DNA of 46,340 bases. Source: an uncultured Eubacteriales bacterium. Lineage in GTDB: Bacteria > Bacillota > Clostridia > Oscillospirales > CAG-272. Positions 7,788 through 15,757 of the stretch are shown one piece after another (the stretch's first letter is position 1; each line of letters begins with the position of its first letter). A program made the translations under genes and the position numbers. The stretch is from NCBI GenBank assembly GCA_905187695.1, contig CAJJIY010000011.1, positions 1 to 46,340 on the forward strand, given 5' to 3'. The notes below the pieces were generated by a model that was not told the origin of the DNA, searched no databases, and worked only from the letters and a program-made list of their open reading frames with translations.

Positions 7788-7819
7788 AAAAAGGACCCGG
7801 CCGATGGCCGGGCCCTTTT
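7788..7819. terminator. Bidirectional intrinsic terminator
   Basis: A GG-CCCGGCC / GGCCGGG-CC hairpin (one mismatch) with flanking A- and T-runs lies between the convergent rubrerythrin and spoVAE genes. Confidence 0.8.
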
Positions 7820-7837
7820 GCGTTTCCTTTGCGCAGT

Positions 7838-8209
7838 TCAGCTTCTCGGTCGGCCGCCCCGGCAGAAAACCGAAGCAATCAGGCCGAAAACCAGCGCCGC
7901 GGCCGTGCCACCTGCGGCGGCCGTAAGACTCCCGGTGAAAATACCCAGAAAGCCTTTTTCATCCACTGCCTCCCGCACGCCTTTTGAAATGAGATAACCA
8001 AAACCGGTAAGCGGCGTGCCGGCGCCGGCGCCGGCCCATTCCATCAGCGGACGGTATACGCCGATCGCGCCGAGGAAAACGCCGGCTACCACATAGCCGA
8101 CCAGAATCCGGGCCGGCGTCAGTTTGGTTTTGTCGATGAGCAACTGCGCCACCACGCACAGTGCGCCGCCCAAAAGAAAAGCAAAAAGCAATTTCAAGAC
8201 CAGTTCCAT
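7838..8209 (-). CDS. spoVAE: Stage V sporulation protein AE (SpoVAE)
   Basis: A 123-residue inner spore membrane protein with about four transmembrane helices (LKLLFAFLLGGALCVVAQL, ILVGYVVAGVFLGAIGVY, then two Gly/Ala-rich helices). The core motif TKLTPARILVGYV and GAGAGTPLTGFGY match the SpoVAE/SpoVAC family, which forms the channel for dipicolinate uptake in sporulation and release in germination. The ATG at 8209, with AAGGAGGG 6 bases before it, overlaps the end of spoVAD by 16 bases, so the two are translationally coupled. Its length fits SpoVAE. Confidence 0.9.
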   Translation of the reverse strand: MELVLKLLFAFLLGGALCVVAQLLIDKTKLTPARILVGYVVAGVFLGAIGVYRPLMEWAGAGAGTPLTGFGYLISKGVREAVDEKGFLGIFTGSLTAAAGGTAAALVFGLIASVFCRGGRPRS

Positions 8210-9210
8210 TCGTTTCCCTCCTTTGAAGTCAGGCACACCAGATGGGCAATCGCCGGAATACATTCGCCCTGCTGAATGGCCTGCGGACTCATCATGGCGC
8301 CGGTGCCGAGCAACAACACCCGCCGGAGCGCGCCGGAGAACAACTTCGGCAAAAGATAAGAAGCCAGCACGGCAGCCGAACAACCGCATCCCGAACCGCC
8401 CGCATGGGTATCCTGCGTTTCGCGGCTGTAAATCATCATACCGCAGTCATTGTAAACGCTGTCGATCTCCACGCCTTCAATCCGCATCAGTTCGCAAAGA
8501 ATCGCCCCGCCCTCATAGCCGAGGTCGCCGGTGGCGATCAGATCAAAATCCGTCGGATGCGTGCCGCTTTCCCGGAAGAAGCGCAACAGTGTATCGGCCG
8601 CGGCCGGCGCCATGGCCGCGCCCATGTTGGCGGCGTCTTTCACGCCCCGCTCCCGCACAATGCCGGGCAGGACCGCGTGTATAAAGGCTTTGGCCTTTTC
8701 CCGTTCCCGGCCGAGAATGAAAGCGCCCGCGCCGGTCACCGTCCACTGCGCCGTGGGCGTGCGCTGACCGCCGTAACAAAGCGGCGCCCGGTATTGCCGC
8801 TCGGCGGCGCAGAAATGCGAAGAAGCCACCACTCCCACGCGGCCGAACACACCGGCCGAGGTGAGCAGTGAAGCCAATGCCAGTCCCTCCGCCGCCGTCG
8901 AGCAGGCGCCGTAAAGCCCGAAATACGGAATGTTGAAATCTTTAAGGCCATAGGCCGCGCCGATGCACTGGTTCAGCAGATCGCCCGCGAACAGCGCGTC
9001 GATTTCCCCCTCGTGAAAGCCGCCCTTGGCCAGAGCCGTGTTGAAGGACAGGCGTTGCATTTCGGCCTCCGCCTTTTCAAAGGTTTTCTGGCCGAAACGG
9101 TCGTCGGCTCCGTGGATATCAAAAACAGCCCCCAGCGGCCCGTCCTTTTCTTTTTTGCCCACAACCGAGGCGGCCGACAAAATGGCGCAGTCGGTTTTGA
9201 TAATTGCCAT
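8194..9210 (-). CDS. spoVAD: Stage V sporulation protein AD (SpoVAD)
   Basis: 338 residues with a thiolase-like fold. SpoVAD is the cytosol-facing dipicolinate-binding subunit of the SpoVA channel. Recognisable blocks are FDIHGADDRFGQKTFEKAE, AGDLLNQCIGAAYGL, FGLYGACSTAAEGLALAS, YRAPLCYGGQRTPTAQWTV and HAGGSGCGCSA. The ATG at 9210 follows AAAGGGGAG. It is the first gene of a two-gene spoVAD-spoVAE operon. SpoVAC, normally encoded just upstream in clostridia, is absent: the polyamine operon terminator lies only about 60 bases away. Confidence 0.93.
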   Translation of the reverse strand: MAIIKTDCAILSAASVVGKKEKDGPLGAVFDIHGADDRFGQKTFEKAEAEMQRLSFNTALAKGGFHEGEIDALFAGDLLNQCIGAAYGLKDFNIPYFGLYGACSTAAEGLALASLLTSAGVFGRVGVVASSHFCAAERQYRAPLCYGGQRTPTAQWTVTGAGAFILGREREKAKAFIHAVLPGIVRERGVKDAANMGAAMAPAAADTLLRFFRESGTHPTDFDLIATGDLGYEGGAILCELMRIEGVEIDSVYNDCGMMIYSRETQDTHAGGSGCGCSAAVLASYLLPKLFSGALRRVLLLGTGAMMSPQAIQQGECIPAIAHLVCLTSKEGNEWNWS

Positions 9211-9236
9211 GTTCTCTCCCCTTTCTTTACTTTTGT

Positions 9237-9266
9237 TAGTTTTACCTTTCGCGCCATTTTTATACA
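9237..9266 (-). promoter_or_regulatory. Possible sigma-G forespore promoter for spoVAD-spoVAE
   Basis: On the minus strand, TGTATA (9266-9261), a 17-base spacer and AAAACTA (9243-9237). This resembles the sigma-G consensus (TGAATA / CATACTA) more than sigma-A, matching the forespore expression known for spoVA operons. The -10 match is imperfect. Confidence 0.45.
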
Positions 9267-9270
9267 AGAA

Positions 9271-9298
9271 AAACCCGATGGGTCTCCCCATCGGGTTT
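9271..9298. terminator. Intrinsic terminator of the polyamine operon
   Basis: AAACCCGATGGG-TCT-CCCATCGGGTTT, a symmetrical stem with A and T flanks. It ends the potABCD transcript 14 bases after the potD stop. Confidence 0.88.
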
Positions 9299-9312
9299 AA
9301 AAGAAGAACAAC

Positions 9313-10551
9313 TCAGAGCCAGAGACCGGCCACGCGTTTTTTCCGCCGATAGCCGCGCACCGCGAAAAACACGCCCAATCCCACCAGCGCGGCGACAATC
9401 ACACCGGCCATGACAATGATGGAAACATTGATGGGGCTTTCGATCTTCAGCTCTTCCCACAGATCGTTGAGCATTACCAGTTTTTCCTCGGAAAGATTCT
9501 CGTAAAACTCCATCGGGATCTCTGAGGTGCCGTACAGAATATCCATCGCGTCCTCATGGATCTCTTCCATATAGGCGCGATATTCCGGATCTTCCGTGAC
9601 CAGTTTGTTGGGGCTGGCATAACACATATACTCCGCGTTGGCGATGGCTGCCTCGCGGGAAAGCATAAAGTCGATATACCGTTCCGCAATCTCGGGATTC
9701 TGACTGCTGGTCGGGATACACATCGCATCCACAAACACATTGGTCCCTTCTTTCGGATAAAAGAACGCAAGATCGTCATTGTCCGCATACATGGTCAGGA
9801 AATCGCCGGCGTAGTAAGACGAAATGGCCGCCGAGCCGCTTTCCATCTTGTTGAAGATCTCGTCCATGACATATCCCTGCACAATGTCTTTTTGCGCCTT
9901 GAGCTCCGCCAGCGCGGCGCGCCATTCCGCCTCGTTTGCCGAGTTGACACTGTAACCCAGTTTGAACTGTGCCGTGGCAAAGGCGTCGCGCGAGTTGTTG
10001 AACTGCAGGATATTGCCCTTGTATTTCGGGTTCCACATGAGATCCCAGGAGCCGATGTCAGCCTCATCCACCATCGTGGTATTATAGATGATACCGACCG
10101 TTCCGTAGGTATAGGGCACGGAATAAGCGCTTTCGGGATCGTAATACGGCGCACTGCCTTTAAAGACCGCGCTAAGGTCAATGTTTTCAATGTTCGGAAT
10201 GTTGTCAAAGTTCAGCCGCCGCACCAACCCCTCGGCAATCAGCCGGGCAATCATATAGTCGGAGGGCACCACAATGTCATAACTGGCCGCGCCGGTGCTG
10301 AGTTTGGCATACATATCCTCATTGGAGGAATAGGTGGAATAGTTGACCTTCACCTTCTGATGATAGGTCTCTTCATACCACGCTTCAAAGGCCGCGTTGG
10401 TGTCCAGCGATCCCTCGCTGCCGTCCGAGATATATTCGCCCCAGTTATAAACATAGAGCGTCACCGCGCCGCTGTCTTTGCAGGAAGCGAAAAGCGGCAA
10501 AAAGAGGGCAAGCGTGCCAAGGAGAAAAAGGAGAGAAAGAATTCTTTTCAT
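9313..10551 (-). CDS. potD: Polyamine ABC transporter substrate-binding lipoprotein (PotD)
   Basis: A 412-residue extracytoplasmic spermidine/putrescine-binding protein. The signal peptide ends in lipobox LFASC (Cys24). The mature part has LYVYNWGEYI, YDIVVPSDYMI, VPYTYGTVGIIYN and FVDAMCIP, all typical of the PotD/PotF family. Unusually, the C-terminus has a second hydrophobic helix (about 376-397, IIVMAGVIVAALVGLGVFF) and a basic tail (RGYRRKKR), so the protein would be held at both ends. The ATG at 10551 overlaps the potC stop as ATGA. It is the last gene of the operon. Confidence 0.93.
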   Translation of the reverse strand: MKRILSLLFLLGTLALFLPLFASCKDSGAVTLYVYNWGEYISDGSEGSLDTNAAFEAWYEETYHQKVKVNYSTYSSNEDMYAKLSTGAASYDIVVPSDYMIARLIAEGLVRRLNFDNIPNIENIDLSAVFKGSAPYYDPESAYSVPYTYGTVGIIYNTTMVDEADIGSWDLMWNPKYKGNILQFNNSRDAFATAQFKLGYSVNSANEAEWRAALAELKAQKDIVQGYVMDEIFNKMESGSAAISSYYAGDFLTMYADNDDLAFFYPKEGTNVFVDAMCIPTSSQNPEIAERYIDFMLSREAAIANAEYMCYASPNKLVTEDPEYRAYMEEIHEDAMDILYGTSEIPMEFYENLSEEKLVMLNDLWEELKIESPINVSIIVMAGVIVAALVGLGVFFAVRGYRRKKRVAGLWL

Positions 10552-11363
10552 TTGCTCACCCCCGCTTTTCTTTGTCTCCGGTTGCCGATGCTGCCCATGA
10601 AATTCACGGCCAGCAACAGCGCCAGGATCACCACGATAATCAGCGTACACAGCGCATACATGCTGTATTTGACATTGTGCGCGGTCTGATTGTAAATATA
10701 GAGCGGCAGAGTCTGAAAATCGGGAGAGCTGACAAAATGGCTGATGACGAAATCATCCAGCGACAGCGTAAAGCCCATGATAAAGCCCGAAATCACACCG
10801 GGCAGAATGGCCGGCAGTTCCACACGGAAAAAGCTCTGCGTGGGCGTGCACCCCAGATCCAGCGCCGCCTCGGTCAGCGACCGGTCAAACTGACGGAAAC
10901 GCGGCAGGATTGACAGGATCACATAAGGCAGGCTGAAAGTGGTGTGCGCCAACAGCATGGTCCAGCGGCCCAGCGATTCCGAAAGGCCAAGAATCCCGCC
11001 CACTGCCACAAAAAACAGCATCATCGAAACGCCGGTGACAATATCGGGGTTCATCATCGGAATGTTGGTCACGCTCTCTACAGTGGCACGCAGATAATGG
11101 TTTTTCATCCGGTCCAGTCCCAGCGCCGCAAAAGTGCCGAGCACTGTGGCAATGGCCGCCGAGGAAAAGGCCAGAAACAACGAATTTTTCAGCGACTGAA
11201 GCGCCACACTGTCGTGGAACAGTTCCCCGTACCACTTGAAGGAAAAGCCGGTATAAGAGGAAAGCGAACCGCCGGTGTTGAAAGAAAAGATCACCAGCAC
11301 CAGGATTGGCGCGTACAAAAAGAGGAACACCAGACCCATATAGATATTGGAGAGTTTTTTCAT
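10548..11363 (-). CDS. potC: Polyamine ABC transporter permease (PotC)
   Basis: A 271-residue inner-membrane permease with six predicted helices. The EAA loop that docks on the ATPase is EAALDLGCTPTQSFFRVELP near residues 165-185. LYAPILVLVIFSFN at the N-terminus and LSLDDFVISHFVSSP after the EAA loop are characteristic of PotC. It overlaps potB by four bases (ATGA) and potD in the same way, so all components are translated in coupled fashion. Confidence 0.93.
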   Translation of the reverse strand: MKKLSNIYMGLVFLFLYAPILVLVIFSFNTGGSLSSYTGFSFKWYGELFHDSVALQSLKNSLFLAFSSAAIATVLGTFAALGLDRMKNHYLRATVESVTNIPMMNPDIVTGVSMMLFFVAVGGILGLSESLGRWTMLLAHTTFSLPYVILSILPRFRQFDRSLTEAALDLGCTPTQSFFRVELPAILPGVISGFIMGFTLSLDDFVISHFVSSPDFQTLPLYIYNQTAHNVKYSMYALCTLIIVVILALLLAVNFMGSIGNRRQRKAGVSK

Positions 11364-12187
11364 GCCAGCATCTCCTCCCCTTCCGCGTCCGAAAACCGGT
11401 TCATAATCAGAACGGAAACAAGGATCAGCACCATCATCACCAACGAGAGCGCCGCGCCCACATGATAAGTGGAGGTGTACTGAAACTGCCGCTCAATGGT
11501 GTCGCCGATCAGGTCAAAGTTGCCGCCGCCCAGCTTCTGCGAAATATAAAAGGTGGAAATAGAGGGCACAAACACCATGGTGACGCCCGAAATGATGCCG
11601 GGCATCGTCAGCGGGAGCACCACGCGGAAAAGCGTCTGAATGCCGTTGCAGCCAAGGTCGGCCGCCGCCTCCAGATAGCGGTTGTTGAACTTGCTCATGG
11701 AAGTGTAGATCGGCAGAACCATATAGGGCAGAAAATCGTAAATCATGCCAAGGATCACCGCGCCGCCCGTACCGATCATGGTCACGGGGGAAAGGCCCAT
11801 GGCCGTCAGCAGGCTGTTGATAAGTCCACCGTTATCCAGCAGCGTCATGAGCGAGTAGGTGCGGATCAACAGGCTGATCCACATGGGCAGCATGAGAAAG
11901 ACCATGAGCAGTTTCTGCACCGAGGGCTTGGCGCGCGACATGACAAAAGCCAACGGATAACCGATCAGCAGGCAAATAGCCGTGGCCACCAGCGAAAAAC
12001 AGATGGACAAAAAGAAAATGTGCGAATAAGAAGAAAGCAGCTGAATGTTGACAAAGGAAAAATTGCCTTTGGTATCGGTCAGCGCGAAATACAAAACGAA
12101 AAGCAAGGGCCCGATGACGAAAAGAAGCACAAAGACCATGTGCGGTACAGCGGCCAGCTTTTCAAGAAGCGAGCGTTTCCCCTTCAT
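11360..12187 (-). CDS. potB: Polyamine ABC transporter permease (PotB)
   Basis: A 275-residue inner-membrane permease, partner of PotC. Features are an N-terminal helix LLFVIGPLLFVLYFALTD, the IRTYSLMTLL segment, and the EAA loop EAAADLGCNGIQTLFRVVLP near residues 170-190, followed by GIISGVTMVFVPSISTFYI, a PotB signature. It overlaps potA by four bases (ATGA). Confidence 0.93.
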   Translation of the reverse strand: MKGKRSLLEKLAAVPHMVFVLLFVIGPLLFVLYFALTDTKGNFSFVNIQLLSSYSHIFFLSICFSLVATAICLLIGYPLAFVMSRAKPSVQKLLMVFLMLPMWISLLIRTYSLMTLLDNGGLINSLLTAMGLSPVTMIGTGGAVILGMIYDFLPYMVLPIYTSMSKFNNRYLEAAADLGCNGIQTLFRVVLPLTMPGIISGVTMVFVPSISTFYISQKLGGGNFDLIGDTIERQFQYTSTYHVGAALSLVMMVLILVSVLIMNRFSDAEGEEMLA

Positions 12188-13320
12188 TGCGGCGCCTCCT
12201 CTTCCTCCACCCCGGCGTCCGGGTCGGAAAGATAATCCATCTCTTCGGAGAAAGTGGAGTAGTCTCCGAATTTGCCCGAATATTCGGATTTTTTCATGAC
12301 ATGGATGGCGTCCGGCTCAATGTAAAGGCCGATCTTGGCGCCCGGCGCACAGTAATCCGAGGTCTCGATCATCCATTTGAAGCCCGCGATATCCACAATA
12401 ATCTCATAATAGTCGCCCTTGAAAGTCACCGAACTGATTTCTCCGGACAGCATCCCCTTCTCCACCGGCACCACATCGACATCCTCCGGGCGGATCACGA
12501 TGTCCACCGCTTCGTTCTTTCCGAAGCCGCTATCCACACAGGTAAATGTGTGTCCGGCAAAGCGGGCCTTTTTATCGGCCAGCATCACGCCGTCCAGAAT
12601 GTTCGATTCGCCGATGAAGTCGGCCACAAATGCGTTGACCGGCTCGTTGTAAATGTCCACGGGAGAGCCGATCTGCTGAATCTTGCCGTCCGCCATCACC
12701 ACCACGGTGTCCGACATGGAAAGCGCCTCTTCCTGGTCATGCGTCACATAAATAAAGGTAATGCCGGTGGCGCTCTGGATCCGCTTGAGTTCGTTTTGCA
12801 TATCCTTGCGCAGCTTGAGATCGAGCGCGCCGAGCGGCTCGTCCAACAACAGCACGCGCGGCCGGTTGATCAGCGCGCGGGCAATGGCCACCCGCTGCTG
12901 CTGACCGCCGGAAAGCGTGGAGGGACGGCGGTTTTCAAAACCGCGCAGGCCGGTCATTTCCAGCATTTCGCGCACACGCACGAGAATTTCATCTTCTTTG
13001 ACTTTCTTCAGTCTGAGGCCGAAAGCCACATTATCATACACATTTAAATGAGGAAACAGCGCGTATTTCTGAAATACCGTGTTGATCTGTCGTTTGTAGG
13101 GCGGCACATCGTTTATCCGCACACCGTCAAAAAACACATCTCCCTCATCAGGAGTTTCAAAACCGCCGATGATCCGGAGCGTGGTTGTCTTTCCGCAACC
13201 GGAAGGACCCAGCAAGGTGACAAATTCCTTGTCATGGATATCCAGGTGGATGCCGGAGAGTACGCTCTCGCCATCGAAGGATTTACTGATGGACCTTAAT
13301 TCGATCAGTTTGTTGTTCAT
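12184..13320 (-). CDS. potA: Polyamine ABC transporter ATP-binding protein (PotA)
   Basis: A 378-residue cytosolic ATPase. Walker A is GPSGCGKTT (38-46), the Q-loop is FQKYALFPH, the signature LSGGQQQR starts at 136, Walker B RVLLLDEP is at 155-162, and THDQEEALSMSD carries the switch His. The C-terminal TOBE-type domain has VIRPEDVDV. The chosen ATG at 13320 starts the family-typical N-terminus. Its ribosome binding site AAAGGAG is 12 bases away, because another ATG (13327), better spaced, opens a 14-codon frame overlapping this start. First gene of potABCD. Confidence 0.93.
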   Translation of the reverse strand: MNNKLIELRSISKSFDGESVLSGIHLDIHDKEFVTLLGPSGCGKTTTLRIIGGFETPDEGDVFFDGVRINDVPPYKRQINTVFQKYALFPHLNVYDNVAFGLRLKKVKEDEILVRVREMLEMTGLRGFENRRPSTLSGGQQQRVAIARALINRPRVLLLDEPLGALDLKLRKDMQNELKRIQSATGITFIYVTHDQEEALSMSDTVVVMADGKIQQIGSPVDIYNEPVNAFVADFIGESNILDGVMLADKKARFAGHTFTCVDSGFGKNEAVDIVIRPEDVDVVPVEKGMLSGEISSVTFKGDYYEIIVDIAGFKWMIETSDYCAPGAKIGLYIEPDAIHVMKKSEYSGKFGDYSTFSEEMDYLSDPDAGVEEEEAPQ

Positions 13321-13327
13321 TCCGCAT
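13283..13327 (-). other. Possible 14-codon upstream ORF overlapping the potA start
   Basis: On the minus strand, an ATG at 13327-13325 lies 5 bases after AAAGGAG and reads MRNEQQTDRIKVHQ then TAA, in a different frame from potA. The potA ATG itself is 12 bases from the same ribosome binding site. It could tune potA translation or be chance. Confidence 0.35.
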
Positions 13328-13410
13328 AAATACTCCTTTAGTGTAAAAAATTCGGAATGGCTTTCGCAAAAAAACGCCTTTTTTCGCGGTGTCAACCATA
13401 CACAAGCGAT

Positions 13411-13439
13411 ATTGTAACAGATTGCCCGGACAAATGCAA
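13411..13439 (-). promoter_or_regulatory. Sigma-A promoter of potABCD
   Basis: On the minus strand, TTGCAT (13439-13434), a 17-base spacer and TACAAT (13416-13411), giving a leader of about 85 bases before the potA ATG. Confidence 0.75.
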
Positions 13440-13620
13440 TAGTTTTCTCAAAAAAAATCAAAATAATTGGAATCTCGCGCAATCTGACGGAATAGACCGG
13501 GTTTTTCTCAAAATAAATATGGATATCCTCTAAAAATCTCCGAAAACCTCCGGAATCCTCTCTTTTCCTTTGCCAGATTGATTCCTGTGGAAAAGCAAAT
13601 ATGCACTTAAAAAACAAGAG

Positions 13621-13646
13621 GGTCAGGCGCGCCGCCCCGCCTGACC
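13621..13646 (-). terminator. GC-rich hairpin, possible second terminator of the rnf operon
   Basis: A GGTCAGGCG / CGCCTGACC stem. On the minus strand it is followed by CTC then TTGTTTTTT, so it could back up the terminator at 13668-13695. Confidence 0.5.
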
Positions 13647-13667
13647 GATTAAGTTACTCCCGCAAAG

Positions 13668-13695
13668 AAAAAACGCCGTATTCACGGCGTTTTTT
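13668..13695. terminator. Intrinsic terminator of the rnf operon
   Basis: AAAAAACGCCG-TATTCA-CGGCGTTTTTT. The rnfB stop codon (13684-13682) lies inside the hairpin, so the last codons of rnfB are part of the terminator. Confidence 0.88.
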
Positions 13696-14515
13696 CCTCT
13701 TGTCCGGATTGCGTCCGTTTGGGCAGGACCGGGCGGATGATATGACGGCGGCAGGCAGCCGCACATTTGCCGCAGCCGGTGCATTTGTCATAGTCGATCT
13801 CGGCCAGATTGTTGACCACCCGGATGGCGCCGGATTCGCAGACGCGCTGACAGAGCATACAGCCGATACAGCCGGCACGGCATTCGCGCACGACCGCCGC
13901 CCCCTTCTGAACCGAGGCACAGCCCACAAAAAAGGCGCTGTCAAAGGGAATGAGCCGGATGATCTTTTTGGGGCAGACGTCCACGCACTGGCCGCATCCG
14001 GCGCAAAGCCGGTCATCCACCACCGCCGCGCCGCCGATCACGCGGATGGCATGAAAAGGACAGGCGGCGGCACAGCTGCCAAGCCCGATACAGCCGTTGG
14101 CGCAAAGTTTGTCGCCGCCGGCCAGTTTTTCCGCGGCAATGCAGTCCCCGGCTCCTTCATAGATATATTTTTTGTTGGCCAGATCCCCGCCCGAACAAAA
14201 CACCATGGCCCGCATCCGTTTCTTTTCGGCAACCGTCACACCCATCACGGCGCCGATCTTCTGCGCCACCTCGTTTCCGCCCACCGTGCAGGCGCCGCAG
14301 GGCGCTTTACCCTCCACAATGGCCGCGGCCAGTGCGTCACATCCGGAATATCCGCATCCGCCGCAGTTGGCACCGGGCAGTATTTCCCTCACTTTGGGCA
14401 CACGCGGGTCGGTCCGGACCGCAAAAACATGTGCCGCCAACGCCAGCGCCGCGCCGAAAAACGCGCCCAGCGCCGCCAACAGGAGAGCCGGAATCAGAAT
14501 CAATGAAATGTTCAT
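13682..14515 (-). CDS. rnfB: Rnf complex subunit B (iron-sulfur protein)
   Basis: A 277-residue membrane-anchored electron-entry subunit of the Rnf ferredoxin:NAD+ oxidoreductase. An N-terminal helix (residues 3-30) is followed by the Fe-S domain GANCGGCGYSGC (48-59), a cluster region with Cys138/142/148/152, and three ferredoxin-type blocks CAGCGQCVDVCP (from 171), CIGCMLCQRVC (from 216) and CTGCGKCAAAC (from 245). It accepts electrons from reduced ferredoxin. The ATG at 14515 follows AAAAGGAGGGGG. Last gene of rnfCDGEAB, 13 bases after rnfA. Confidence 0.95.
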   Translation of the reverse strand: MNISLILIPALLLAALGAFFGAALALAAHVFAVRTDPRVPKVREILPGANCGGCGYSGCDALAAAIVEGKAPCGACTVGGNEVAQKIGAVMGVTVAEKKRMRAMVFCSGGDLANKKYIYEGAGDCIAAEKLAGGDKLCANGCIGLGSCAAACPFHAIRVIGGAAVVDDRLCAGCGQCVDVCPKKIIRLIPFDSAFFVGCASVQKGAAVVRECRAGCIGCMLCQRVCESGAIRVVNNLAEIDYDKCTGCGKCAAACRRHIIRPVLPKRTQSGQEEKTP

Positions 14516-14528
14516 TTTCCCCCTCCTT

Positions 14529-15113
14529 TTACAGGTGCACGCCGGCAAATCCGGCAAAAGCCATGGCCAGAAGTCCGGCCGCGATCAGCGTGATGGGAAA
14601 TCCGCGGAAAGCGCGGGGCGGCTCGGCAAAAGCCATTTTTTTGCGGACGCCGGCAAAAACCACAATGGCCAGCGTAAATCCAAGAGCCGAGGCAAAACCG
14701 AAAGCCACCGAAGCGCCGAAGCCGTAATCGTTCTGCACCGCAAGGAGCGCGGCCGAAAGCACGGCGCAGTTGGTGGTAATAAGCGGCAGATAGATGCCCA
14801 GTGCCCCGTAAAGCGCGGGAATAAAGCGCCGCAAAAACATTTCGATAAACTGCACCAACGCGGCAATCACCAGAATAAAGGCCACGGTCTTAAGATAGGT
14901 CAGTCCCAGCGGCAACAGGATAAAATGATAAACCGCATAAGTCGCCGCGCCCGACAGCGTCATGACAAAGGTCACGGCCAATCCCATTCCAAGGGCGGTG
15001 TCCGGCTTATCCGACACGCCAAGAAAGGGACAGCAACCGTAAAATTTGGCGAAAATAAAGTTCTCCACCAGAATGGCGCTGAACATCATCAGCAAAATCT
15101 CACCAAAACTCAT
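14529..15113 (-). CDS. rnfA: Rnf complex subunit A
   Basis: A 194-residue six-helix membrane subunit. ILVENFIFAKFYGCCPFLGV and GIYLPLITTNCAVL carry the two conserved cysteines that bind the intramembrane Fe-S cluster shared with RnfE. The ATG overlaps the rnfE stop as ATGA. Confidence 0.95.
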   Translation of the reverse strand: MSFGEILLMMFSAILVENFIFAKFYGCCPFLGVSDKPDTALGMGLAVTFVMTLSGAATYAVYHFILLPLGLTYLKTVAFILVIAALVQFIEMFLRRFIPALYGALGIYLPLITTNCAVLSAALLAVQNDYGFGASVAFGFASALGFTLAIVVFAGVRKKMAFAEPPRAFRGFPITLIAAGLLAMAFAGFAGVHL

Positions 15114-15757
15114 TGTTCTCCCTCCTCTTCTTTGCCATCCGGGAAGGACGCGCGCATTTTTGTCTCTCTCCTGTCACGGATCTTCTGCACGGCCGCGATA
15201 ATGAAACCGAGCGTGAGGAACGCCCCGGCCGGCATTCCGAACAGCAACACCGGCGAAAAATGCGGGCCGAAAAGCGAAAAGCCAAGGAAGGTGCCGTTTC
15301 CGAGAATCTCCCGGACCGTGGACACCAGGAAAAGGGCCACCGTAAAACCAAGCCCCATTGAAAGCCCGTCTATTGCCGAGGGAAGCGGCTTGTTTTTGGA
15401 AGCAAAGGCTTCTGCCCGCGCCAGAATAATACAGTTTACCACAATAAGCGGAATGAATATGCCCAGCGCGCTGTAAAGCGAATAAAGAAAAGCCTTGAGC
15501 AGCAGTTCCACCATGGTGACAAAACCCGAGATCACCACAATATAGGCGGCAATACGCACTTCTTTGGGAATGAATTTCCGCAAAAGCGAAATGATCAGAT
15601 TGGAGAAAACAAGCACCGCCGTGGCCGAAAGCCCCATTCCGATGGCGTTTTTCACGGTCGTGGTGGTGGCCAGCGTCGGGCACATTCCCAGCAACTGCAC
15701 CAGCACCGGATTGTTATCCAGAATCCCGCTTTTCAGCTGATTTAAAAACTTTTTCAT
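15110..15757 (-). CDS. rnfE: Rnf complex subunit E
   Basis: A 215-residue six-helix membrane subunit, paralogous to RnfA in inverted topology. NPVLVQLLGMCPTLATTTTV and GIFIPLIVVNCIILARAEAF contain the paired conserved Cys. The C-terminal tail is charged (KIRDRRETKMRASF). It overlaps both neighbours by four bases. Confidence 0.95.
   Translation of the reverse strand: MKKFLNQLKSGILDNNPVLVQLLGMCPTLATTTTVKNAIGMGLSATAVLVFSNLIISLLRKFIPKEVRIAAYIVVISGFVTMVELLLKAFLYSLYSALGIFIPLIVVNCIILARAEAFASKNKPLPSAIDGLSMGLGFTVALFLVSTVREILGNGTFLGFSLFGPHFSPVLLFGMPAGAFLTLGFIIAAVQKIRDRRETKMRASFPDGKEEEGEQ

Larger units (their letters stand above)
13321..13681. other. Gene-free stretch between potA and rnfB
   Basis: This AT-rich interval holds the potA promoter (13411-13439), an A/T-rich hairpin in the potA leader near 13360-13395, the rnf operon terminator (13668-13695) and a second GC hairpin (13621-13646). 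Upstream of the potA promoter (about 13530-13575), GGAG-type runs recur roughly every 11 bases on the minus strand. I see no gene. Confidence 0.6.
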
